Origin: Arsenicicoccus dermatophilus | Lineage (GTDB): Bacteria > Actinomycetota > Actinomycetes > Actinomycetales > Dermatophilaceae | Reading direction: 5' to 3' | Length of the DNA stretch: 64,000 nucleotides | Assembly: GCF_022568795.1 (NCBI RefSeq) | Contig: NZ_JAKZHU010000001.1 | Coordinates: forward strand, 2,542,001-2,606,000 | Part shown: one piece after another, positions 1 to 7,882 of the stretch | How the letters are laid out: every line of letters starts with the position of its first letter | Position numbering within the stretch: position 1 is the stretch's first letter | The notes under the pieces: generated by a model | What the model saw: the letters and a program-made list of their open reading frames with translations, nothing else | Told to the model about the DNA's origin: nothing | Databases searched by the model: none | Made by a program: the position numbers and the translations under genes

Positions 1-153
1 ATGCTGTGGAACGACCAGGTGGCCGACCCGGCCGCACGGGACGCCACCACCGGGCTGCTGCGCGACCTCGGCAAGCAGGTCCGCGAGCGCGACGACCTCA
101 CGCCGGTGCTGCTTGCCGCCGGCGGCGGGGTGCTGGCCGCCGTCAAGCACTGA
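1..153 (+). CDS. O-methyltransferase, C-terminal fragment
   Basis: This frame is open from the first base and ends at TGA 151-153, giving 50 residues. It begins LWNDQVADP and has a near-terminal GGGVLAAVKH. The spacing of the VADP..RD..T..LR pattern followed by a short glycine-rich strand matches the C-terminus of family 3 SAM-dependent O-methyltransferases (caffeoyl-CoA O-methyltransferase type), where it forms the last strands of the Rossmann-like core. The ATG at base 1 is probably an internal methionine, because the SAM-binding part is missing and must lie upstream of the window. The substrate cannot be inferred. The gene converges on the DUF3117 gene across a strong hairpin. Confidence 0.6.
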   Translation: MLWNDQVADPAARDATTGLLRDLGKQVRERDDLTPVLLAAGGGVLAAVKH

Positions 154-200
154 CCGCCGGCCCACCCTGCGCCACGCAGCACGACCCCCTCGACGCAGCA

Positions 201-235
201 CGACGGCGTCCGACCTGGGCGGTCGGACGCCGTCG
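201..235. terminator. Bidirectional hairpin terminator
   Basis: Perfect 14-bp inverted repeat CGACGGCGTCCGAC / GTCGGACGCCGTCG with a 7-nt loop, between two convergent genes. There is no U-tract, as is usual in high-GC actinobacteria. Confidence 0.7.
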
Positions 236-266
236 AGCGAGCGGTGGCGTGCTCCGGGCGTCGGGC

Positions 267-434
267 TCAGCCGGTGACGCCCTTGATCGCTTCGCCGAGC
301 GCCGCGATCTCGTCCGGCGTCATCTCGACGACGAGGCGCCCGCCGCCCTCGAGGGGCATGCGCAGGACGATGCCGCGGCCCTCCTTGGTGACCTCCAGCG
401 GGCCGTCCCCGGTCCTAGGCTTCATCGCCGCCAT
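267..434 (-). CDS. DUF3117 domain-containing protein
   Basis: A 55-residue protein starting MAAMKPRTGDGPLEVTKEG and ending GEAIKGVTG. This is the full length and nearly invariant sequence of the DUF3117 family, small proteins found almost only in actinobacteria. The molecular function is not established. The ATG at 432-434 is preceded on the minus strand by a purine-rich GACGAGG that can serve as ribosome binding site. The gene stands alone, with a terminator hairpin downstream and a 227-bp upstream region shared with the divergent enoyl-CoA hydratase gene. Confidence 0.9.
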   Translation of the reverse strand: MAAMKPRTGDGPLEVTKEGRGIVLRMPLEGGGRLVVEMTPDEIAALGEAIKGVTG

Positions 435-625
435 GGCTTACCTCGTCTCCTATCCGGTGCGACTGTGCCCCGGCATCACCGATGCCCGGACAGTCACAGA
501 CTTGTCACCATTATCCCAAGTACCTCCCGGACCTCCTAATCGCCGTCCACAGGGCCGGACCCACGAGTAGCCCCCGCCGACCGGCACGCCGCCGGCACCG
601 ACGGGCGGGCACCCCGACCCGTCGC

Positions 626-631
626 TAGATT
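626..631 (+). promoter_or_regulatory. Putative -10 element of the enoyl-CoA hydratase gene
   Basis: TAGATT lies 30 bases before the GTG start, leaving room for a leader that carries the GGAGGAG ribosome binding site at about 651-657. This contrasts with the leaderless arrangement common elsewhere in the window. Confidence 0.45.
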
Positions 632-661
632 GAGGCCGACCGCACACCTGGAGGAGATCCC

Positions 662-1459
662 GTGAGCACTGCCGCAGACCAGCCCGTCCTCGTCACCGTC
701 GAGGACGGGGTCGGGGTCGTGACCTTCAACCGACCCGACGCCCTGAACTCCCTGGACCTGCCCACCAAGGAGGGCCTCCTCGCCGCGCTGCGCCAGGTGG
801 CCGACGACCCCGAGGTGCGTGCCGTGGTGCTGACCGGGTCCGGCCGGGCCTTCTGCGTCGGTCAGGACCTCAAGTCCCACGTCCAGCTGCTCCAGGCCCA
901 GGATCCCGCGCTGTGGCGCACCGTGCCCGAGCACTACAACCCCGCGGTGACGCTCGTCGCGACGATGCGCAAGCCGGTCATCGCGGCGATCAACGGCGTG
1001 GCCGCGGGGGCAGGAGCGTCGTTCACCTTCGCCTGCGACTACCGCTTCATGACCGACGGCGGCGGCTACAACTTCGCCTTCACCACCATCGCGCTGTCCT
1101 GCGACACCGGCGCCTCCTGGACCCTTCCCCGCCTGGTCGGCACGGCCCGGGCCAAGGAGCTGCTGATGTTCCCGCGCACCATCAGCGCGCAGGAGGCCAA
1201 GGAGCTGGGCCTGGTCAACGAGGTGGTCGAGGGTGACGTCCTGCCCCCGGCCATGGCCCTGGCCCGGCGGATGGCGGCCGGACCGACCCTGGCGTATGCC
1301 GCGATCCGCGACGTGGTGCACTACTCCGCCGAGCACTCCTTCGCCGAGTCGCTCGCCCACGAGGGCGAGCTCATGGACGCCACGGGCTCCTCGCAGGACC
1401 ACGCGGCCGCGGTCGCGGCCTTCCTCGCCAAGGAGCGGCCGACCTTCGCCGGGCGCTGA
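662..1459 (+). CDS. Enoyl-CoA hydratase/isomerase family protein (PaaG-like)
   Basis: A 265-residue crotonase-fold protein. The oxyanion-hole region reads VLTGSGRAFCVGQDL (about residues 60-74) and INGVAAGAGASFTFACDYR (about 110-128), followed by CDTGASWTLPRLVG. That last stretch resembles PaaG-type enzymes, which have an aspartate at this place rather than the usual hydratase glutamate pair, so isomerase chemistry on an acyl-CoA is possible. The GTG start at 662 has a strong GGAGGAG ribosome binding site 5 bases upstream. No other fatty-acid or phenylacetate gene is adjacent, so the substrate is open. Family assignment is firm and the precise reaction is not. Confidence 0.85.
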   Translation: MSTAADQPVLVTVEDGVGVVTFNRPDALNSLDLPTKEGLLAALRQVADDPEVRAVVLTGSGRAFCVGQDLKSHVQLLQAQDPALWRTVPEHYNPAVTLVATMRKPVIAAINGVAAGAGASFTFACDYRFMTDGGGYNFAFTTIALSCDTGASWTLPRLVGTARAKELLMFPRTISAQEAKELGLVNEVVEGDVLPPAMALARRMAAGPTLAYAAIRDVVHYSAEHSFAESLAHEGELMDATGSSQDHAAAVAAFLAKERPTFAGR

Positions 1460-1488
1460 CGACACGACGCTGACGACGCGGCGCCCCG

Positions 1489-1505
1489 CCCCCGGATCAC
1501 GGGGG
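1489..1505. terminator. Short hairpin after the enoyl-CoA hydratase gene
   Basis: CCCCCG-GATCA-CGGGGG, a 6-bp GC-only stem just outside the left boundary of the IS110 element. It may be the terminator of the hydratase gene. The sequence CCCGGATCA recurs at 2884-2892 just beyond the right boundary. Confidence 0.4.
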
Positions 1506-1523
1506 GTGTCCCTATGGGGTTCG

Positions 1524-2729
1524 TCAAGCCGCGGCGGCCGTCGGGGCTTGGTAGGTGGTGCCGTCTCTGAGCATGGCGTAGAGAACGTCGCAGCGTCGGC
1601 GGGCCAGGCAGATGAGGGCGGCGTTGTGCTTCTTGCCTTGGGCTCGTTTGCGGTCGTAGTAGGCGCGGCTGGTGGGGTCGGACAGGGCTGCGAAGGCGGA
1701 CAGGAACAGCGCGCGTTTGAGGTTCTTGTTGCCTGACCTGGAGGGGTGCTCGCCGCGGATGCTGGACCCGGATCGACGTGTGACGGGGGCGAGGCCTGCG
1801 TAGGCGGCGAGGTGCCCGGCTGTGGGGAAGGCGCTGCCGTCGCCGACCTCGAGCAAGATCCTTGCGGCGGTCCTGACACCGACGCCGGGCATCGAGGTCA
1901 GGACCGGGGCAAGAGGGTGGGCATCAAGGATCTCCTCGACCTGCGCCGCGACGGTCGCGCGTTGCTCGAGCAGGTCGGCGAGCTGGGAAGCCAGCTTCGG
2001 GATGACGAGCTCGGCCGCGCGGGTGCCGGGCACGGTCACGGTCTGGGCGTCCAGGGCGGTCATGACCTCGTCGACGATCCGATCGTAGGAGCGCGGCGCG
2101 CGGGGCTTGGCCACGCTCGTCAGCCGCCGCCGACCGGCCGTGCGTAGCCCGGCGGGTCCGCCGAACCTGGTCAGGAGCTCGAGGACAGCCTTGTGGTGCA
2201 GTCGGGGTCCGAGGGCTCGTTCCAGGGCTGGGTGGATCTGGGTGAGCAGGCCGTGCAGGCGGTTGGTGACGCGGGTGACCTCACCGGCCAGGTCGTCGTC
2301 GTACCCGACGATGACTTCCAAGTCGGCCAGGGCGTCGTCGTTCATGTCCACGCGCCGCAGGGTGTGGGGCATGGTGCGGGCCGCGTCGGCGATGACGTAC
2401 GCGTCGCGGGCGTCGGTCTTCGCTGCGCCGGGGTGTAGGTCCGCGATGCGGCGCATCGCCAGGCCCGGCAGGTACGCCACGTCGACCCCGACGGCGCGGG
2501 CGACCGCGACCGGCAGGGCCCCGATCGAGGCGGGCTGGTCCACCACGACCAGGACCGGGCCGTGCGTGGACAGGTGCTCGTAGAGGGCGCGCAGCTTGGT
2601 CTCGTCTTGCGGTAGCGCCTTGTCGTGCAGCCGTTTTCCGGACGGGTCCAGGGCGGTGGCGTGGTGAGTTTCCTTGCCGACGTCCAACCCCAGGTAGACC
2701 GCGTAGGTGCGGTCGGGTAGCCCGTGCAT
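1524..2729 (-). CDS. IS110 family transposase (DEDD recombinase)
   Basis: A 401-residue transposase starting MHGLPDRTYAVYLGLDVGKE. The N-terminal RuvC-like DEDD domain supplies the acidic residues in GLDVGKE (near residue 14) and KTDARDAYVIADA (about 105-117). The C-terminal transposase_20 domain has the helix-hairpin-helix-like LTSMPGVGVRTAARIL and the region RRSGSSIRGEHPSRSGNK, which carries the conserved catalytic serine area. The start at 2729 was chosen over the upstream ATG at 2759 because an AGGAGG ribosome binding site sits 5-6 bases before it. The frame is intact, so the element may be active. Confidence 0.93.
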   Translation of the reverse strand: MHGLPDRTYAVYLGLDVGKETHHATALDPSGKRLHDKALPQDETKLRALYEHLSTHGPVLVVVDQPASIGALPVAVARAVGVDVAYLPGLAMRRIADLHPGAAKTDARDAYVIADAARTMPHTLRRVDMNDDALADLEVIVGYDDDLAGEVTRVTNRLHGLLTQIHPALERALGPRLHHKAVLELLTRFGGPAGLRTAGRRRLTSVAKPRAPRSYDRIVDEVMTALDAQTVTVPGTRAAELVIPKLASQLADLLEQRATVAAQVEEILDAHPLAPVLTSMPGVGVRTAARILLEVGDGSAFPTAGHLAAYAGLAPVTRRSGSSIRGEHPSRSGNKNLKRALFLSAFAALSDPTSRAYYDRKRAQGKKHNAALICLARRRCDVLYAMLRDGTTYQAPTAAAA

Positions 2730-2842
2730 CCTGTCCTCCTCGTTGACCGACGGACTCATGATCCGCTGGCCACAGGTCGGGCGTCAGCAGCCGGCAGCCA
2801 CGTTACGAAGAGACCTCCCGAGCGCGGGGGCCGTGTCCCTAT
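2730..2842 (-). ncRNA. Possible bridge RNA region of the IS110 element
   Basis: This is the non-coding stretch upstream of the transposase inside the element. In IS110-subgroup elements the long non-coding end encodes the bridge RNA, which pairs with target and donor DNA. Here the region is about 113 nt, short compared with the roughly 180-nt bridge RNA described for IS621, and its internal pairing was not modelled. The assignment rests on position and family knowledge only. Confidence 0.3.
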
Positions 2843-3005
2843 CAGCGGTCACACCGACGCCACCAAGCCCGGCGACAACACCCCCCGGATCATGCGCGAC
2901 AGGGGCAAAGAGTCATACCAGACCTGGTGACCAGCACCCCCATCACCGAGGGCACGAAGAAGGTAACGGGCGGGGCGCCGCGTCGTCAGCGCGTGGGTGC
3001 TCCGG

Positions 3006-4226
3006 TCACGGGGGCCAGGAGGCGGGCAGGTGCAGCACCAGGATCGCCTGGGTCCACCAGACCTGGAGCGCGACCCCGGCCCCGATCAGCACCCCCGCAC
3101 GCAGCACCGTGGGGACGGTGAGCCGGCGCGCGGCACCCACGCCGATCAGCGCGGCGGGGAACATCAGGACGAGGTAGCGGTAGAGGCTGGTGTGCGGGTC
3201 CTGCACCGCGAAGAGGTAGAGCGGGTAGGCGATCAGCCAGGACCGCATCACCCAACCGAGCGAGGCCGCCCACGGGCCGGCGACCAGCAGCACCAGACCG
3301 AGCACGTAGGCCCCGAGGACGAGCGCGGCCCGGTCGTGGAAGAAGTACTGCGCGTTGTCCCACCAGGGCACGAAGGGATGGATCTCGTGACCGGTGCGCC
3401 AGGCCCCCATGGTGTCGGTGTATGCCGTGCGCGATCCGGTCCCCGCCCAGGCGACGGCGGGCCACACGAAGCCCGCGATCCCGCAGCCGGCGAGCGTCGC
3501 CGCCATGCCCGCCCACTCCCGCGGTGGAATCGGTCGCTCGCCGTGACGGCGCCACCGCAGCCAGACGGCGACCAGGGCCACCAGGCCCAGCGGCAGGCCG
3601 ATGGGCCGGGACAGACCGATCACCAGCGCGAGGACGGTCGCCCACCACCAGCGCTCCCGCTCCAGGAGCATGAGGAAGCCGACCAGCAGGAGCATCGCCA
3701 GGGACTCGGTGTAGGCGATCTGCAGAACCGGCGTGGCGAGGTAGGTCGCCCACACGAGCATGGCCAGGACGGCCACCGCGTCCCCGCAGCGGCGGCGCAG
3801 CAGGTGCACCAGCAGGACCGCGGCGGCGCAGCCGAGGACCGTGGCGACGCCGGCCCCGACATACCGGAAGGGCAGACCGGTCACCGTCATGACCGCACGG
3901 CACAGGAGGGGGTAGGCGGGGTAGAACGCCCACTCGTTCTGCGCGACCTGCCCCGAGGGGTCGAGCGGCAGCGTGGCGGGGTAGCCGGTCTCGGCGATCT
4001 TGCGATACCAGGTGCCGTCCCACATCAGGGTCATGCCCCAGTAGGTCACCGGGTCGCCGGTCCAGCTCACCGGCACCTGCTGGGTGGCCGCCCGGGCGAT
4101 CAGGATCCCCGAGATGACCCGGGTGGCGAGATAGGCGAGCAGCGAGACCAGGATGAGGCGCACCCCGGACGCGCGGGAGACCAGGGAGCGCGAGGCGCGG
4201 GTGGCGCCCGCCGCGACGGCGGTCAC
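3006..4226 (-). CDS. Polytopic membrane protein, PIG-V/GT-C mannosyltransferase-like
   Basis: A 406-residue protein with about ten hydrophobic segments. After the first membrane helix comes the motif LMWDGTWYRKIAETGYP (near residue 75-90). The WDGxWYxxIAxxGYP pattern is typical of the first extracytoplasmic loop of PIG-V-like GT-C glycosyltransferases, which use polyprenyl-phosphate sugars. Further short conserved-looking pieces include NEWAFYPAYPLL and DPHTSLYRYLVLMFP. The GTG at 4226 is chosen because it overlaps the stop codon of the upstream DivIVA-domain gene (GTGA). A longer reading frame to 4334 exists but has arginine/proline-rich, non-membrane sequence. The role in cell-envelope glycosylation is inferred. 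Confidence 0.75.
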   Translation of the reverse strand: MTAVAAGATRASRSLVSRASGVRLILVSLLAYLATRVISGILIARAATQQVPVSWTGDPVTYWGMTLMWDGTWYRKIAETGYPATLPLDPSGQVAQNEWAFYPAYPLLCRAVMTVTGLPFRYVGAGVATVLGCAAAVLLVHLLRRRCGDAVAVLAMLVWATYLATPVLQIAYTESLAMLLLVGFLMLLERERWWWATVLALVIGLSRPIGLPLGLVALVAVWLRWRRHGERPIPPREWAGMAATLAGCGIAGFVWPAVAWAGTGSRTAYTDTMGAWRTGHEIHPFVPWWDNAQYFFHDRAALVLGAYVLGLVLLVAGPWAASLGWVMRSWLIAYPLYLFAVQDPHTSLYRYLVLMFPAALIGVGAARRLTVPTVLRAGVLIGAGVALQVWWTQAILVLHLPASWPP

Positions 4227-4873
4227 GGGAGCGGGTCGACCGGTCCGGGATGGTCCGGGTCGGCGGGGTGGGTCGGACGCTCGTCGTGCTCGCGCCGCGT
4301 GGCGCCACCCTCGCCCCGGTCGCGGCGGCTCCACAGGCTCGAGCTGTCCGTCGGGCGGTAGAACTCCGACACGTCCAGGGGGCCGGTCGTCACGTCCGGG
4401 TGGGTGGCGGGGTCGAGCGGCGTGCGAGGAGCGGGCGCGGGTGCCTCGCCCGGGGGCAGGTGGGCCTCGAGCGGGTGGGCCGGCGCGACCGGGCGCGCCT
4501 CGACGCCCTCGTCCACGCCGATCAGGACGCCCTCGCCGTCCTCCCCGACGTGGCCCGGGTCGGGGAGGACGGGGGCGTCCCCGCGCAGGCGGGCGATCTC
4601 GGCGTCACGCTCCCGCAGCTCGCCGACGAGGCGCTCGAGCACCTCGTCGACCTGGTCCATGCGGTAGCCGCGCAGCACCTGGTCGAAGCGCAGCTCGCGG
4701 ACGGCCGCCGGATCGAGCGGTCCGGCCGGCAGCGGCTCGAAGGGCGAGCCCGAGACGGGGTCGGCGAGCGCCTGCTCGGCCATGGCAGCAGGGCGGGTGC
4801 CGGTCAGCCAGACGACGGCCCCGGTGAGGGCTCCGACGACGAGCACGGCGAGGAGGATCAAGGGCAGCGACAC
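4223..4873 (-). CDS. DivIVA domain-containing membrane protein
   Basis: The protein has one N-terminal transmembrane helix (VSLPLILLAVLVVGALTGAV) and then, around residues 50-90, a DivIVA-type segment with the signature FDQVLRGYRMDQVDEVLE followed by a short coiled coil (LVGELRERDAEIARLRG). The C-terminal half is proline- and acid-rich. Small proteins of this type occur beside polar-growth or envelope genes in actinobacteria. The GTG at 4873 starts directly before the membrane helix. An alternative GTG at 4984 overlaps the upstream stop codon (GTGA) and would add 37 arginine/proline-rich residues. The gene lies in a minus-strand operon between the LOG-family gene and the GT-C-like gene, each with a 4-nt overlap if the long start is used. 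Confidence 0.75.
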   Translation of the reverse strand: MSLPLILLAVLVVGALTGAVVWLTGTRPAAMAEQALADPVSGSPFEPLPAGPLDPAAVRELRFDQVLRGYRMDQVDEVLERLVGELRERDAEIARLRGDAPVLPDPGHVGEDGEGVLIGVDEGVEARPVAPAHPLEAHLPPGEAPAPAPRTPLDPATHPDVTTGPLDVSEFYRPTDSSSLWSRRDRGEGGATRREHDERPTHPADPDHPGPVDPLP

Positions 4874-4980
4874 GTGCCCGATCGTGCCACGCCCGGTGCC
4901 GTCGGGGCGACCCCGCCCCACCGGCGGACCCGGACGAGGGCGCGGTTCCCCGTCGGCGATCACCGGCCGCGTCCGAGGGG

Positions 4981-5736
4981 TCACTCCGCGGGGCGGGGAC
5001 TCACCTCGCGACCGGCGGACACCACGAGGTCCACGGCCTCCTCGACCGAGCCGGCGAGCTGCAGCAGGGCCAGGTCGCTCTCGCTGACGGTCCCGGCGGG
5101 GACCATCGTCGCGCGCACCCAGTCCAGCAGCCCGGACCAGTAGTCACGGCCGAGCAGCACGATGGGGAAGGACGTGACCTTGCGGGTCTGTACCAGTGTC
5201 ACGGCCTCGAAGAGCTCGTCCAGGGTGCCGAAGCCGCCCGGCAGGACCACGAAGCCCTGGGCGTACTTGACGAACATGGTCTTGCGGGCGAAGAAGTAGC
5301 GGAAGTTGACGCCCAGGTCGACGAACTCGTTGAGGCCGTGCTCGAAGGGCAGCTCGATGCCCAGCCCCACCGAGACCCCGCCCGCCTCCAGCGCGCCGCG
5401 GTTGGCCGCCTCCATCAGGCCGGGTCCCCCGCCGGTGATCACGGCATACCCGGCCTCGACGAGCGCGGCCCCCAGCTCGACCCCCAGGGCGTATGTCGGG
5501 TGCTCGCGCGGCACCCGGGCGGAGCCGAAGACGCTGACGGCGTCACCCAGCTCGGCGAGCGCCCCGAAGCCCTCGACGAACTCCGCCTGGATCCGCATCA
5601 CCCGCCAGGGGTCGGCGTGCACCCAGTCCGAGCTGCCGGCGTTGTCGAGCAGCCGCTGGTCGGTGGTCGATCCGGGCACCCGCTTGCCGCGGAGGGTGAC
5701 CGGTCCCTTGTGGTAGTCGCCTCGAGCGTCCTTCAT
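4981..5736 (-). CDS. TIGR00730 family Rossmann-fold protein (LOG-like nucleotide 5'-monophosphate phosphoribohydrolase)
   Basis: A 251-residue protein with the two hallmark motifs of the LOG/lysine decarboxylase-like family: GGGPGLMEAANRGA (about residues 105-118) and VVLPGGFGTLDELFEAVTL (about 165-183), in which PGGxGTxxE binds and cleaves the nucleotide. Family members release the base from cytokinin-type or ordinary nucleoside 5'-monophosphates. The name lysine decarboxylase sometimes applied to this family is a misannotation. The ATG at 5736 is preceded by TAGGGT seven bases upstream, suggesting a leaderless transcript. It is the first gene of a three-gene minus-strand unit. Confidence 0.9.
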   Translation of the reverse strand: MKDARGDYHKGPVTLRGKRVPGSTTDQRLLDNAGSSDWVHADPWRVMRIQAEFVEGFGALAELGDAVSVFGSARVPREHPTYALGVELGAALVEAGYAVITGGGPGLMEAANRGALEAGGVSVGLGIELPFEHGLNEFVDLGVNFRYFFARKTMFVKYAQGFVVLPGGFGTLDELFEAVTLVQTRKVTSFPIVLLGRDYWSGLLDWVRATMVPAGTVSESDLALLQLAGSVEEAVDLVVSAGREVSPRPAE

Positions 5737-5743
5737 GGCGCCG

Positions 5744-5749
5744 ACCCTA
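5744..5749 (-). promoter_or_regulatory. Leaderless -10 element of the LOG-family gene
   Basis: Minus-strand TAGGGT, 7 bases before the ATG at 5736. No ribosome binding site fits between it and the start. Confidence 0.6.
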
Positions 5750-5778
5750 TGCGGCGGGTCCGGCAGCGGCGCCCCTCG

Positions 5779-6861
5779 TCAGGCGAGGTAGCGCGCCAGC
5801 GCGTCGTAGGCCTGCGTGATCTGGGCGATCTCGCACCGCTCGTGGTCCTGGTGGGCGGTGAGCGGGTCGCCGGGCCCGAAGTTGACGGCCGGCACCCCCA
5901 CGGCCGAGAACCGCGCCACGTCGGTCCAGCCCTGCTTGGCCTGCACGGGCAGGCCGAGGGCCGTGACGAAGTCCTGCGCCGCCGGCCGGTCGAGCCCGGG
6001 GCGGGCCCCGTCGGCGGCGTCGGTCACCACGACCTGGTAGTCCTCGAACAAGGCCCGCACCCGCCGCTCCGCCTCGACCGCGTCGATGTGCGGCGCGAAG
6101 CGGTAGTTGACGGTGACCACGCACTCGTCGGGCACGACGTTGCCGGCCCGGCCGCCGCGGATGCCCACCGCGGACAGGCCCTCGCGGAACTCCAGCCCGT
6201 CGACGGTCACCACGGCGGCGTCATACGCCCGGAGTCGGTCGATGATGCTGCCCGCCTCGTGGATCGCGTTGTGCCCCAGCCAGGGTCGACCCGAGTGGGC
6301 CGCCTTGCCCCGCGCGGTGACCTCGACGCGCAGGGTGCCCTTGCAGCCGCCCTCGACGGTGCCGTCGGTGGGCTCCAGCAGCACCGCGAAGTCCGCCTGC
6401 AGCACCTCGGGGCGGGTCCGGACGAGGCGGGCGAGCCCGTTGTGGACCGCCGCGACCTCCTCGCAGTCGTAGAACACGTAGGTCACGTCCCGGCTCGGCG
6501 CCGTGACCCGGGCGGCGAGCGCCAGCATGACGGCCACGCCGCCCTTCATGTCGGCGACGCCGCGGCCCAGCAGCTCGCGGGCGGTGCGGGTGATCGGCAG
6601 GGTGGCGGCCGGTCCCTGCGCGGCGAGGGGGACGGTGTCCAGGTGCCCGGCCAGCACCACCCGCTCCGGGCGGCCGAGGTCGGTGCGCGCGAGGATCGTG
6701 TTGCCGTCGCGCTCCACGGTCAGGTGCGACAGCCCGCGCAGCGCGTCCTCCACGGCGTCGGCGAGCACCTCCTCCTCGTGGCTGACCGAGGCGATGTCGC
6801 ACACGGCCACGGTGAGGTCCACGGGGTCCAGGGACAGGTCGAGGCTGGGGCGGTCCGTCAT
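5779..6861 (-). CDS. dapE: Succinyl-diaminopimelate desuccinylase
   Basis: A 360-residue M20-family zinc peptidase that hydrolyses N-succinyl-LL-2,6-diaminopimelate in the lysine/meso-diaminopimelate pathway. Metal-ligand motifs are visible in order: [12 protein letters not shown] (about residues 65-76), [15 protein letters not shown] (about 93-107) and [10 protein letters not shown] (about 125-134, with the general-base glutamate pair region). The dimerization domain begins near [21 protein letters not shown]. Length matches the actinobacterial dapE type. The ATG at 6861 was chosen over an upstream in-frame start because a TACAGT element lies 6 bases before it. It is divergent from dapD, so two steps of one pathway share a 94-bp promoter region. 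Confidence 0.93.
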   Translation of the reverse strand: MTDRPSLDLSLDPVDLTVAVCDIASVSHEEEVLADAVEDALRGLSHLTVERDGNTILARTDLGRPERVVLAGHLDTVPLAAQGPAATLPITRTARELLGRGVADMKGGVAVMLALAARVTAPSRDVTYVFYDCEEVAAVHNGLARLVRTRPEVLQADFAVLLEPTDGTVEGGCKGTLRVEVTARGKAAHSGRPWLGHNAIHEAGSIIDRLRAYDAAVVTVDGLEFREGLSAVGIRGGRAGNVVPDECVVTVNYRFAPHIDAVEAERRVRALFEDYQVVVTDAADGARPGLDRPAAQDFVTALGLPVQAKQGWTDVARFSAVGVPAVNFGPGDPLTAHQDHERCEIAQITQAYDALARYLA

Positions 6862-6867
6862 ACCGGC

Positions 6868-6873
6868 ACTGTA
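6868..6873 (-). promoter_or_regulatory. Leaderless -10 element of dapE
   Basis: Minus-strand TACAGT, 6 bases before the dapE ATG at 6861. Confidence 0.6.
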
Positions 6874-6942
6874 TGGCGCCTGCCGGGGTGGCCCGACCAG
6901 GCGCCCCGTGCGTGGCTGTCCGGGGCGGCGCACGCACGCTTG

Positions 6943-6948
6943 TAGCCT
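6943..6948 (+). promoter_or_regulatory. Leaderless -10 element of dapD
   Basis: TAGCCT, 7 bases before the ATG at 6956. Back to back with the dapE element. Confidence 0.6.
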
Positions 6949-6955
6949 GTCGGCC

Positions 6956-7882
6956 ATGACTTCTCGCACGGCCTGGGGCCACGGCCTCACCACGATCACC
7001 GACTCCGGCACGGTCCTCGACACCTGGTATCCCGCTCCCGCCCTCGGCGAGCCCGACGGCTCCGAGGTGCCCGCCGCGCTGACCGACCAGGCCAGGCCCT
7101 ACCCGCGCCGCCGGGTGCGCACCGAGACCGTCACCACCGTGATCGACCTGGACGCACCGCCTGTCGACGCGGCCGACGGCTACCTGCGGCTGCACCTGCT
7201 GTCCCACCGGCTGGTCCAGCCCAACACGATCAACCTCGAGGGCCTGTTCGGCGTCCTCGCCAACGTCGTGTGGACCAACGTCGGCCCGTGCTCGCCCGAG
7301 GACTTCGAGCAGGTGCGCCTCGCCCTGCGCGCCGAGCTGCCGGTGCAGGTCTACGGCGTGGACAAGTTCCCGCGGATGACGGACTACGTCGTGCCCACCG
7401 GCGTGCGGATCGGCGACGCCGACCGGGTGCGGCTCGGCGCCCACCTGGCGAGCGGCACCACCGTGATGCACGAGGGCTTCGTCAACTTCAACGCCGGCAC
7501 CCTCGGCTCGTCGATGGTGGAGGGGCGCATCTCCCAGGGCGTCGTCGTCGGCGACGGCTCGGACATCGGCGGCGGCGCCTCGACCATGGGCACCCTGTCG
7601 GGCGGCGGCACCGAGCGGGTGTCGATCGGCGAGCGCTGCCTGCTGGGCGCCGAGGCCGGCTGCGGGATCGCCCTCGGGGACGACTGCGTCATCGAGGCCG
7701 GCCTCTACGTCACCGCCGGCACGAAGGTGACGCTGGCCGACGGCCGGGTCGTCAAGGCCCGCGAGCTGTCCGGGCAGTCGGGCCTGCTGTTCATCCGCGA
7801 CTCGGTCACCGGCACCGTCCTGGCCAAGGCCCGCGACGGTCACGGCATCACCCTCAACTCCGAGCTGCATGCCAACGACTGA
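6956..7882 (+). CDS. dapD: 2,3,4,5-tetrahydropyridine-2,6-dicarboxylate N-succinyltransferase (actinobacterial type)
   Basis: A 308-residue succinyl-CoA-dependent acyltransferase of the diaminopimelate pathway. The N-terminal half is the actinobacterium-specific domain (for example [20 protein letters not shown]). The C-terminal half is a left-handed beta-helix with hexapeptide repeats, including [38 protein letters not shown] and [20 protein letters not shown]. The start at 6956 is supported by the homologous N-terminus [11 protein letters not shown] and by TAGCCT 7 bases upstream. Its last 14 bases overlap the next gene in another frame, suggesting translational coupling. Confidence 0.95.
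   Translation: MTSRTAWGHGLTTITDSGTVLDTWYPAPALGEPDGSEVPAALTDQARPYPRRRVRTETVTTVIDLDAPPVDAADGYLRLHLLSHRLVQPNTINLEGLFGVLANVVWTNVGPCSPEDFEQVRLALRAELPVQVYGVDKFPRMTDYVVPTGVRIGDADRVRLGAHLASGTTVMHEGFVNFNAGTLGSSMVEGRISQGVVVGDGSDIGGGASTMGTLSGGGTERVSIGERCLLGAEAGCGIALGDDCVIEAGLYVTAGTKVTLADGRVVKARELSGQSGLLFIRDSVTGTVLAKARDGHGITLNSELHAND

Larger units (their letters stand above)
1506..2842 (-). mobile_element. IS110-family insertion sequence
   Basis: The element holds one transposase gene on the minus strand. The 10-bp direct repeat GTGTCCCTAT occurs at 1506-1515 and 2833-2842 and probably marks the ends. IS110 elements lack terminal inverted repeats and leave a copy of the target core at both edges, which fits what is seen. 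The 3' non-coding end (relative to the transposase) is only about 17 bp and the 5' end about 113 bp, the arrangement of the IS110 subgroup rather than IS1111. The exact ends are inferred from the repeat only. Confidence 0.7.

Noticed and set aside
6..539. Long plus-strand open frame of 177 codons at the window start
   Set aside because: Arg/Ala-rich shadow that runs through the O-methyltransferase end, a terminator hairpin and the antisense of the DUF3117 gene.
2843..2930. Possible gene fragment ending GDNTPRIMRDRGKESYQTW next to the IS110 element
   Set aside because: Removing the element joins it in frame to non-coding sequence after the enoyl-CoA hydratase stop, with no start codon and no recognised family.
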